From assembly GCA_900549555.1 (NCBI GenBank), contig UROO01000049.1:1-13460 (forward strand): a DNA stretch of 13,460 nucleotides. Direction: 5' to 3'. Shown in pieces: positions 1-5,771 of this stretch (positions are counted from its first letter, which is position 1; every line of letters starts with the position of its first letter). The stretch is from an uncultured Collinsella sp. Lineage in GTDB: Bacteria; Actinomycetota; Coriobacteriia; Coriobacteriales; Coriobacteriaceae. The notes below the pieces were generated by a model that did not search any database, was not told the origin of the DNA, and saw only the letters and a program-made list of their open reading frames with translations. The position numbers and the translations under genes were made by a program.

Positions 1-291
1 GGTCTTGCCTATGAGTTCCGCGCCAACCTGCGTGAGGGCAAGCTCGAGTTTACGGCGGCCCCCCAGTATCCGTGGTTCCAGGTCAACAACATGGGCCTCG
101 AGCGTCCGTTGTTCTTTAAGGGCGAGGGCACTCATCATGTGCGCCTGGTCGTTGACGACGATATCGCGACCATCTTTGTCGATGATGTTGCGCTCAACGC
201 TCGCTTCTGCAACAAGCAGGGCCAGGGTGTGGCGCTTACCGTCACCGACGGTGCGCTCAAGTGCGCAAACGCAACGATCGCGTCTCTGTAG
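1..291 (+). CDS. C-terminal end of a GH32-like beta-fructosidase (5'-truncated)
   Basis: Frame 1 is open from the first base to a TAG at 289-291 and encodes the last 96 residues of a protein whose start lies outside the window. The visible part is beta-strand-rich. It contains a VRLVVDDDIATIFVDDVALNAR segment-type pattern (Val-Arg-Leu-Val-Val-Asp, then Ile-Phe-Val-Asp-Asp), which resembles the core strands of the GH32 C-terminal beta-sandwich ('VEIFVNDG...' type). No catalytic residues are in view, so activity cannot be judged. It ends 45 bases before the sucrose-type PTS gene on the same strand. A second GH32 enzyme lies after that gene, which supports a sucrose or fructo-oligosaccharide role. 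Calling it GH32 is an inference from one domain and context; a GH43-type C-terminal domain is the main alternative. Confidence 0.6.
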   Translation, partial: GLAYEFRANLREGKLEFTAAPQYPWFQVNNMGLERPLFFKGEGTHHVRLVVDDDIATIFVDDVALNARFCNKQGQGVALTVTDGALKCANATIASL

Positions 292-336
292 CGGCAACGA
301 ACCGTTTTATGATTTAGAAAAGGAATGGAGAGGAAC

Positions 337-1788
337 ATGGACTACAAGGCAGTGTCCCAGCAAGTCGTCGACAACGTCGGCGGACTGGAGAACATCGAGG
401 GCGCCACGCATTGCGTGACCCGTCTGCGTCTGGTGCTCAAGGATACGAGCAAATACAACAAGGCCGAGCTCGAGAACATCGATGGCGTCAAGGGCGTGCT
501 GTACAACAGCGGCCAGCTCATGATCATCTTTGGTACCGGTACCGTCAACAAGGTTTACGATGAGTTTATGGCTCTGACGGGCGTTAAGGAGATCAGCGCT
601 TCCGAGGTCAAGGGCGCCGAGGCAGACAAGAAGGGCAAGTTCTTCTCGGTCCTCAAGGTATTCTCGGACATCTTTATCCCCATCATTCCTGCCTTCGTCG
701 GCGCTGCAATCATCATCGGCCTTAAGTCGCTGATCGTTGCCAACGGCCTCTTTGGCATGGAAGGCAGCCTCGCCGATCACAGCGAGTTCCTCAAGAACCT
801 CGCAAGCTTCTTTGCCATTATCGCCACCACGTTCGACTACCTGCCTGTCCTGGTTATGTACAGCGCGGTCAAGCGTTTTGGCGGTAACCCGATCCTGGGC
901 ATCCTCGTCGGTATCGTCATGGTTCACCCGAGCCTTATGAACCGCAACACGTTCGTTATGGACCCGACGGGTGCTGAGTACTGGAACTTTGGTCCGCTCT
1001 CCATTCCCATGGTTGCTTTCCAGGGCGGCGTGTTCCCTGCAATCCTGACTGCCTGGTTTATGGCCAAGGTCGAGAAGATTGCCTAGAAGTACATCCCCGA
1101 GGTCGTTTCGTTCGTCTTTGTCCCGACCGTTACCCTGATTCTTGCTAACGTCGCCCTGTTCACCGTGTTCGGCCCGCTCGGCAACCTGATCGGCGACGTC
1201 CTCGGCGGCGTAATCGATATCCTGTACAACAGGATGGGCGTCTTTGGTGCCTTTGTCTTCGCCGCGTTCCTGCAGCCGCTTGTCGTTACCGGTACGCATC
1301 AGTTCATCCAGGGTATCGAGGCAAACCTCGTCGCCACGACTGGCTTCAACTACATCCAGGCCATCTGGTCGGTTTCCATTATCGCCCAGGGCGGCGGCGC
1401 CATCGGCATGTACCTCATTCATAAGAAGCATTCCAAAGAGCGCAACATCTGCATGTCGTCCTTTATCCCGACGCTGGTCGGAATCTCCGAGCCCGCTATC
1501 TTCGCTGCAAACATGCGCTACTCGATCATCCCGTTCATCTGCGCATGCATCGGTGCAGGCTGCGGCGGTGCCTTCGTGAAGTTCTTTGAGGTGCGCGCTA
1601 TCGGTCAGGGTCTGACCGGTGTGCTTGGCCTGCTCATCGTTACGCCCGAGACTCTCGTGTGGTATGTGGCTGGCAATCTCATCGCCTTTATCGTGCCGAT
1701 CGTCTTGATCTTTGCCTACAACAAGGCAAAGGGCGTTCCGACCACCGATGAAGAGGGCGCTGGCGCAGGCTTCGATGTCAGCTTCTAG
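337..1788 (+). pseudogene. PTS sucrose-family EIIBC, interrupted by one in-frame amber stop
   Basis: This would be a membrane sugar permease and phosphotransferase of about 483 residues. The EIIB domain (about residues 5-80) carries the phospho-acceptor cysteine in HCVTRLR (Cys26). An EIIC domain with many membrane segments begins near residue 105 with a stretch rich in Ile, Phe and Pro. The EIIC signature GISEPAIF is present near codon 385-392 (about base 1489-1512). No EIIA domain is present, so phosphate must come from another protein. A TAG at 1084-1086 (codon 250) splits it into 337-1086 and an open remainder up to TAG 1786-1788 in the same frame; an ATG at 1165 is the first in-frame restart. 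The flanking residues (VEKIA then KYIPEVV) suggest that an ancestral CAG glutamine codon became TAG. Both halves still read as intact PTS sequence, so the change is recent, tolerated by readthrough, or a sequence error. I prefer the ATG at 337 because GGAG at 327-330 sits 6 bases ahead of it; the in-frame ATG at 325 has no usable spacing. GH32 genes flank it on both sides. Confidence 0.85.
1084..1086 (+). other. In-frame amber codon inside the EIIC domain
   Basis: The codons around it read GCC TAG AAG TAC ATC. Reading continues open for 233 further codons in the same frame with clear EIIC homology, so the codon interrupts a gene and does not mark a gene boundary. A single C-to-T transition from CAG (Gln) explains it. 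TAG also ends the first GH32 fragment, this gene, pflA, the nucleosidase, thrB and lysC in this window, so general reassignment of TAG is unlikely. Confidence 0.9.
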
Positions 1789-1827
1789 TTGAGCCAATCA
1801 GTGTAATGTGCGGATAAGTCCATTTGA

Positions 1828-1865
1828 GGAAGGGCGTTCGGCTCGTGTGAGTCGGGCGTCTTTCC
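1828..1865 (+). promoter_or_regulatory. 17-bp RNA hairpin between the PTS gene and GH32
   Basis: Left arm 1828-1844 pairs with right arm 1849-1865 around a GTGT loop (1845-1848), giving 17 continuous pairs in plus-strand RNA. Five of these are G.U wobbles (1832/1861, 1834/1859, 1837/1856, 1838/1855, 1841/1852). They would be A.C mismatches in minus-strand RNA, so the structure belongs to the transcript running from the PTS gene to GH32. It is not followed by a long T tract (the next bases are CTATA). It may therefore be an attenuator, a processing or stabilising hairpin, or a leaky terminator. It ends 18 bases before the GH32 start. Confidence 0.6.
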
Positions 1866-1883
1866 CTATAGACGAGAAGGTCA

Positions 1884-3332
1884 ATGGCGATGTTTAACCA
1901 AAACAATAAGGTGACACGCGCGGACTATGAGCAGTGGCGTGCCGGACAGGATGAGACGGCGGGTCGCATCGCGTCCGACCCCGATAGGCTCCTGTTCCAT
2001 GTGGAGCCTGAGCTTGGCTGGCTCAACGACCCCAACGGTTTGGTTCAGATTGGTGATACGTATCACATCTATCATCAATACGATCCGTTCGATGCTGCGC
2101 ATGGCGGGCCAGTGCTTTGGAACCATCTGACGACAAAGGATTTTGTGACGTACGAGAATCACGGCCCTGTGCTGTTCCCCGATTCCGATTTGGATTCGAG
2201 TGGAGCGTATTCTGGTTCTGCCTTTGTACGTGATGGCAAGATTCACTACTTCTATACCGGCAACGTTAAGCATTTTGACCGCGATGATTACGACTACGTG
2301 TTGACGGGCCGTGAGCAAAACCAGATTCATATGGTTGCCGAGAATCCCGACGAATTGGGCGAGAAGCGCATAGCTGTTGGACCGGTCGATTACCCCGACG
2401 ATATCGGTACGCACGTGCGCGACCCCAAGATCCTTGAACACGACGGTATCTACTACATGGTTCTGGGCGCTCGTACGAAAGACGATCGCGGCTGCGTGCT
2501 TGTCTATACCTCGCGCGATCTAGAGGTCTGGAGCTATGCGACGCGCATTGAGCTGGGCGAGAAGCTTGGCTTTATGTGGGAGTGCCCCGATCTGTTTGAG
2601 CTCGATGGTGAGCTTATTCTCGTTTGCTGTCCGCAGGGTGTGCCTGCCGATGGTTGGCGTTACCGCAATCCACATCAGTGCGTGTGGTTCTCCATCGAGG
2701 CCGATTGGGAGGCGCCGAGCTTTAAAATCGTCGGGCAGGGCATGCCCCCGATGGTCGATGCCGGTTTTGATTTCTATGCTCCGCAGTCCTTTGAGGATAC
2801 TGCAGGCCGGCGATTGATGATCGGATGGTCGGGTTGCCCCGATGCGACGGCGGAAAACCCGACGGTGGCGCGCGGGTGGCAGTGCACGTTGACGGTGCCG
2901 CGAGAGCTGAGCATGCGCGATGGTAAGCTCTGCCAGCAGCCGGCGTACGAGATTGAGAGGATGCGCGGCGGCTGCGTTCGTACTGTAGGCGGAGAGACCG
3001 TCGAGGAGCCGGGTCGCCTGTTTGATCTTGTGGTTTCCTGCGAGGGCGCCAAGATGGTCGAGCTCGAAATCCGCAAGGGTGTCTTTGTACGTTATGCGGA
3101 CGGGATGCTTACCCTCGACATGGGTGACGAAGGCTATGGGCGCGACCAGAGGTCGATCGAGCTCAGCGAGCTTCGCGACCTGCGCGTGCTTTCGGACACT
3201 ACGATGGTCGAGATTTTTGCAAATGGCGGCGAGGCGGCACTTACGAGCCGTACCTATTCGCCGGCGGTTTCGGCGATGGGGTTGCATGCCGAGGGTGCGG
3301 CATCGATGAATTTCTACCGCCTCGTGCATTAA
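1884..3332 (+). CDS. GH32 sucrose / sucrose-6-phosphate hydrolase (beta-fructofuranosidase)
   Basis: A cytoplasmic family-32 glycoside hydrolase of 482 residues with no signal peptide, expected to cleave the fructosyl bond of sucrose-6-phosphate or short fructo-oligosaccharides after PTS import. All three GH32 carboxylates are visible: the nucleophile Asp49 in WLNDPNG, the transition-state stabiliser Asp180 in RDP, and the acid/base Glu233 in WECPD. The five-bladed propeller runs to about residue 350, and a beta-sandwich follows (VEIFANGGEAALTSR near residue 440). The length fits the SacA/ScrB group. Start: ATG 1884 has AGAAGG only 3 bases upstream. The in-frame ATG at 1890, two codons later, has a 9-base spacing and could be the true start. 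It lies downstream of the interrupted EIIBC gene on the same strand and is probably co-transcribed with it. Whether the natural substrate is phosphorylated cannot be told from the sequence. Confidence 0.93.
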   Translation: MAMFNQNNKVTRADYEQWRAGQDETAGRIASDPDRLLFHVEPELGWLNDPNGLVQIGDTYHIYHQYDPFDAAHGGPVLWNHLTTKDFVTYENHGPVLFPDSDLDSSGAYSGSAFVRDGKIHYFYTGNVKHFDRDDYDYVLTGREQNQIHMVAENPDELGEKRIAVGPVDYPDDIGTHVRDPKILEHDGIYYMVLGARTKDDRGCVLVYTSRDLEVWSYATRIELGEKLGFMWECPDLFELDGELILVCCPQGVPADGWRYRNPHQCVWFSIEADWEAPSFKIVGQGMPPMVDAGFDFYAPQSFEDTAGRRLMIGWSGCPDATAENPTVARGWQCTLTVPRELSMRDGKLCQQPAYEIERMRGGCVRTVGGETVEEPGRLFDLVVSCEGAKMVELEIRKGVFVRYADGMLTLDMGDEGYGRDQRSIELSELRDLRVLSDTTMVEIFANGGEAALTSRTYSPAVSAMGLHAEGAASMNFYRLVH

Positions 3333-3391
3333 CCGTGCATGGGGCACGATTGGACTTGCTGGGCGAAATGAATCACAGTTGCCGCGGCCAA

Positions 3392-3420
3392 CTACCGTTT
3401 ATCGCGTATAGCTACCGTTT
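3392..3420 (+). repeat. Short direct repeat upstream of degV
   Basis: The 9-mer CTACCGTTT occurs at 3392-3400 and again at 3412-3420, 20 bases apart start to start, or about two helical turns. It lies upstream of the putative degV promoter. Such spacing would suit binding of a dimeric regulator to one DNA face, but two 9-mers could also be chance. No known operator is recognised. Confidence 0.3.
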
Positions 3421-3452
3421 GCGGAGTAAGTAACACCTATTAATAAACCGTG

Positions 3453-3458
3453 TAGAAT
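3453..3458 (+). promoter_or_regulatory. Possible -10 element (TAGAAT) for degV
   Basis: TAGAAT at 3453-3458 matches the sigma-70-type -10 consensus at five of six positions and lies in a locally A/T-rich patch. No convincing -35 lies 16-18 bases upstream. Transcription from here would give a leader of about 140 bases carrying the two hairpins at 3485-3523 and 3535-3561. Confidence 0.3.
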
Positions 3459-3484
3459 CTCAGATAAGCACGGAGTTTTCCAGG

Positions 3485-3523
3485 GAGACGCTGTCCTTTG
3501 TTGTGTGCAAGGGACGGCGTCTC
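3485..3523 (+). promoter_or_regulatory. 16-bp hairpin in the degV leader
   Basis: Arm 3485-3500 pairs with 3508-3523 around a 7-base loop, giving 16 pairs including two U.G wobbles (3492/3516 and 3497/3511) that work only in plus-strand RNA. Only three T residues follow (TTTGG), so it is a weak terminator at best. It lies between the GH32 stop and degV. It could end the fructoside transcript inefficiently or fold as part of a degV leader. Confidence 0.5.
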
Positions 3524-3534
3524 TTTGGCGCTCT

Positions 3535-3561
3535 GCCGCCGTTGTGCAACAGTGCGGCGGC
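3535..3561 (+). promoter_or_regulatory. Second GC-rich hairpin ahead of degV
   Basis: GCCGCC (3535-3540) pairs with GGCGGC (3556-3561). The 15-base loop itself contains GTTG-TG-CAAC, a small self-complementary unit. It follows the 3485-3523 hairpin by 11 bases and precedes the degV start by about 40. The two may act together as a leader structure; no known riboswitch class is recognised. Confidence 0.35.
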
Positions 3562-3602
3562 GCGTGCCATGTATTGAAAAGCCAATGTCGAGATAGGTCG
3601 TG

Positions 3603-4463
3603 ATGATAATGGGCAAGTACGTAATCGTGGTTGAGTCTGGTTCGGATGTGACGCCGGAGCTCTGCGAACGCTACGGTATCGTGCGCGTACCTATGCATGT
3701 CACGATTGGTGACGAGACCGTCGAGGACGGCTCGATCGATCCGCTCGAGATTTATTCGCGCTGCAACGAGTTTGGCGTGATGCCCAAGACTAGCGGCTGC
3801 GCGCCGGCAGATTTTGCGCACGTGTACGATCGCATCCATGCCGAGCAGCCCGATGCGACTATTCTGCACCTTGCGTATTCCGAGGCCACGACCTGCTCAC
3901 ACCAGTCTTCTAAGATTGCCGCCAAGGGTCGCGACTACGTCTACTCCATGGACACGCGTTTTGTCTCGGTGGGCCAGTCGCTTGTTGCCGTCGAGACCGC
4001 CAAATACATCGAGGCTCACCCCGATGCCGCCGTCGACGAGATCTTTGCATTTACGAATTCCGTCATGGACCGCGTGCTGTTGGGCTTTGTTCCTACCGAC
4101 CTTGCCTTCCTTAAGGCGGGCGGTCGTCTGTCCAACGTGGCATTCCTCGGTGCCCATCTGCTCAAGATTAAGCCCTGCATTGAGGTAACGGGCGGCAAGT
4201 TCGTGGCAACCAAGAAGTTCCGCGGCTCTATGCTCAAGTGCGCCCGCGCCTTTATTGACCACATGGTTGCGAAGGGCGAGATTGACTACTCGCACATTGG
4301 CCTGGCGTATTCGGTAGGCCTTTCCCAGGAGCTGCGCGACGACATGGAAGTCTATGCGCACGACCTGGGCTTTAAGGACGTTACCTGGACTCAGGTCGGC
4401 GGTGTCATCTCGAGCCATTGCGGCCCGACCGCCTTCGGTGCGGTGCTCACGCTTAAGGCGTAA
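3603..4463 (+). CDS. DegV family fatty-acid-binding protein
   Basis: A 286-residue cytoplasmic protein of the DegV/FakB family. Known family members bind a fatty acid and, in Firmicutes, present it to the kinase FakA for phosphorylation. The N-terminus has the usual start (VIVVESGSDVTPEL). The lipid head-group Thr-Ser pair is seen in PKTSGCAP (Thr63, Ser64). The second-domain signature is FLKAGGRLSN followed by LLKIKPCIEV (about 169-195), and the C-terminal glycine-rich closing motif is SSHCGPTAFGA (270-280). Length is normal for the family. Start: ATG 3603 is chosen because AGG at 3595-3597 lies 5 bases upstream; GTG 3600 and ATG 3609 are in frame but worse spaced. No FakA homologue is in the window. 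It appears to be monocistronic. Confidence 0.9.
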   Translation: MIMGKYVIVVESGSDVTPELCERYGIVRVPMHVTIGDETVEDGSIDPLEIYSRCNEFGVMPKTSGCAPADFAHVYDRIHAEQPDATILHLAYSEATTCSHQSSKIAAKGRDYVYSMDTRFVSVGQSLVAVETAKYIEAHPDAAVDEIFAFTNSVMDRVLLGFVPTDLAFLKAGGRLSNVAFLGAHLLKIKPCIEVTGGKFVATKKFRGSMLKCARAFIDHMVAKGEIDYSHIGLAYSVGLSQELRDDMEVYAHDLGFKDVTWTQVGGVISSHCGPTAFGAVLTLKA

Positions 4464-4541
4464 AGGCTGTAGGCGAGCATTCTTCGGCTTCACATCTCGA
4501 CATGGGCTCCCGTCACGGTAATGGGGGATAGATTAAAACGT

Positions 4542-4590
4542 GCCATTCTAGCCCGAGACGTTTAAACGCAAACGTATGGGCTAGAATGGC
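4542..4590. repeat. Perfect 13-bp inverted repeat upstream of pflA
   Basis: GCCATTCTAGCCC (4542-4554) is exactly inverted as GGGCTAGAATGGC (4578-4590). Inside it, ACGTTT (4558-4563) pairs with AAACGT (4570-4575), so the unit folds as a two-step cruciform with a 3/2-base internal loop and a 6-base tip. The right arm holds TAGAAT, a good -10-like hexamer. There is no T tract after either arm, so a simple terminator is not indicated. It could be an operator overlapping the pflA promoter, or a small palindromic element. Confidence 0.65.
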
Positions 4591-4636
4591 TCTGACATTT
4601 ATGTAACTAAAACCAAGGAGAGGCAAGGTAGCGGGA

Positions 4637-5455
4637 ATGGCTGAGATGACGCTCGAGGGTGTGGACGCTCGTCCCGAGGACTCTGCGTTTGCCCTGGGCC
4701 GCGTGCATTCGATTGAGACGATGGGAACGGTCGATGGACCCGGCATCCGCTTTGTGGTGTTTGTTCAGGGCTGCCCCATGCGCTGCGCGTATTGCCACAA
4801 CCCCGATACCTGGTCGGTTAACGGCGGCACCATGGTGACTGTCGAGCACCTCATGGACGAGTTCCAGAGCAACCATGAGTTCTATCGCAGCGGCGGCATT
4901 ACGGTTTCGGGTGGCGAGCCGCTTCTGCAGCCCGAGTTTTTGGCCGATCTGTTCCGTGCAATGCACAACAACCCCGATGGCCGCGTGCATACCTGCCTTG
5001 ATAGCTGCGGCTATGCGTTCGATCCTAACCATCCCGAGAAGTTCGATGCCGTACTCAACGAGACCGATATGGTGCTGCTCGACATCAAGCACGCCGATCC
5101 CGTCGAGCATAAAAAGCTGACCGGTTGCGATCCCGCACGTATCCTGGCGTTTGGCGATGAACTGGCGCGTCGCAGGATCAAGGTTGTTATCCGTCACGTG
5201 GTGGTGCCGGGCATTACCGACACGGTGGAGGAGTGCGAGGCACTCGGCCGCCTGATTGCCCCGTGGCATAACGTGGTCGGCCTGGAGATGCTGCCGTATC
5301 ACACGATGGGTGTCGTCAAGTACGAGCAACTGGGCATTCCCTATAAGCTCGAGGGCGTGCCCCAGATGGATACCGCGCGCATGCCCGAGCTGCGCAACGC
5401 CGTCATGACGGGCATGAAAAAGCGCCGCGCGGAACTCAAAAACGCCATCGGCTAG
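4637..5455 (+). CDS. pflA: Pyruvate formate-lyase activating enzyme (radical SAM)
   Basis: A 272-residue cytoplasmic radical-SAM enzyme. It binds a 4Fe-4S cluster and uses S-adenosylmethionine to install the glycyl radical on pyruvate formate-lyase, enabling anaerobic pyruvate cleavage to formate and acetyl-CoA. The CxxxCxxC cluster motif is Cys46, Cys50, Cys53 within QGCPMRCAYCHNPDTW. The activase-type entry GTVDGPGIRFVVF (30-42) and the SAM-binding SGGEP (91-95) are present, and the length matches short PflA proteins without extra ferredoxin domains. ATG 4637 has AAGG 8 bases upstream (4625-4628); a stronger AAGGAG lies further off. No pflB gene is adjacent, so this is an orphan activase here. 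It could serve another glycyl-radical enzyme, but the motif set and short form fit PflA best. Dyads flank it on both sides. Confidence 0.93.
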   Translation: MAEMTLEGVDARPEDSAFALGRVHSIETMGTVDGPGIRFVVFVQGCPMRCAYCHNPDTWSVNGGTMVTVEHLMDEFQSNHEFYRSGGITVSGGEPLLQPEFLADLFRAMHNNPDGRVHTCLDSCGYAFDPNHPEKFDAVLNETDMVLLDIKHADPVEHKKLTGCDPARILAFGDELARRRIKVVIRHVVVPGITDTVEECEALGRLIAPWHNVVGLEMLPYHTMGVVKYEQLGIPYKLEGVPQMDTARMPELRNAVMTGMKKRRAELKNAIG

Positions 5456-5477
5456 CGAGCCATATTCGCTCCCCAAA

Positions 5478-5510
5478 GGCACTCATTGGGGACAGACTTA
5501 AATGAGTGCC
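5478..5510. repeat. REP-like palindrome with a GGGGACAGAC core
   Basis: GGCACTCATT (5478-5487) is exactly inverted as AATGAGTGCC (5501-5510) around a 13-base centre containing GGGGACAGAC. This layout resembles the intergenic REP-type hairpins mobilised by RAYT/Y1 transposases in many bacteria; that resemblance is from memory and untested. It starts 22 bases after the pflA stop and could also act as an RNA-stabilising 3' hairpin. Confidence 0.55.
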
Positions 5511-5546
5511 CCTGGGCACCAAGTTGATTGCCAAAGAGCCCCGTCA

Positions 5547-5613
5547 AGTTGCGGTGGAATAGTTCTTGTTTTTCGGCTTATGCCGCCCAAATAGGAACTA
5601 TTCCACCGCAACT
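5547..5613. repeat. Long palindrome with perfect 19-bp arms downstream of pflA
   Basis: AGTTGCGGTGGAATAGTTC (5547-5565) is exactly inverted at 5595-5613. Six more positions inward pair if two G.U wobbles are allowed, and the tip holds CGGC-TTAT-GCCG (5574-5577 / 5582-5585). The whole 67-base unit therefore folds as one hairpin. Perfect outer arms point to a DNA-level element of MITE/REP type, not a simple terminator, and no T run follows. It lies 36 bases after the REP-like palindrome at 5478-5510. No protein-coding signal is seen in it. Confidence 0.7.
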
Positions 5614-5706
5614 GCGTTTTGGGCGGAGATGCGCAACAGAATCGCGCCATTTGGATAAATACGCTTGTGGTTTCTTTAAAGACGCCTTAAACGCCGCTGA
5701 ATATCT

Positions 5707-5734
5707 TTGGAAAGAAATGCCTGCTCGGTATTAT
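5707..5734 (+). promoter_or_regulatory. Putative sigma-70-type promoter of the serine hydrolase gene
   Basis: TTGGAA (5707-5712) and TATTAT (5729-5734) are separated by 16 bases. The hexamers match consensus at four and five of six positions. They lie about 38 bases before the GTG start at 5772, leaving room for the AGGAG ribosome-binding site at 5762-5766. Confidence 0.45.
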
Positions 5735-5771
5735 GCTGCTCGTATATGAACGGTAGCAGTCAGGAGACCAC

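Larger units (their letters stand above)
5456..5771. other. Gene-free interval between pflA and the serine hydrolase gene
   Basis: These 316 bases hold the palindromes at 5478-5510 and 5547-5613, the promoter-like pair at 5707-5734 and a ribosome-binding site at 5762-5766. The stretch 5614-5706 shows no clear coding frame, hairpin or repeat. A 73-codon open frame crosses the second palindrome but has no ribosome-binding site or recognisable motif. Confidence 0.6.

Noticed and set aside
1084..1086. TAG as pyrrolysine or a reassigned codon
   Set aside because: TAG ends several intact genes in this window, and PTS EIIC proteins are not known to need pyrrolysine. A mutated glutamine codon is simpler.
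307..1797. 496-codon open frame on the minus strand spanning the whole PTS gene
   Set aside because: It is antisense to a clear EIIBC gene, is rich in Asp, His, Arg and Gly as expected from reversed GC-rich codons, has no recognisable motif, and has no ribosome-binding site that I could support.
5478..5613. CRISPR-like array
   Set aside because: The two palindromes differ in sequence and are not evenly spaced repeats with spacers; no cas genes are near.
5528..5749. 73-codon plus-strand open frame after pflA
   Set aside because: It runs through the 19-bp palindrome and the putative promoter, lacks a ribosome-binding site, and has no recognisable protein motif.
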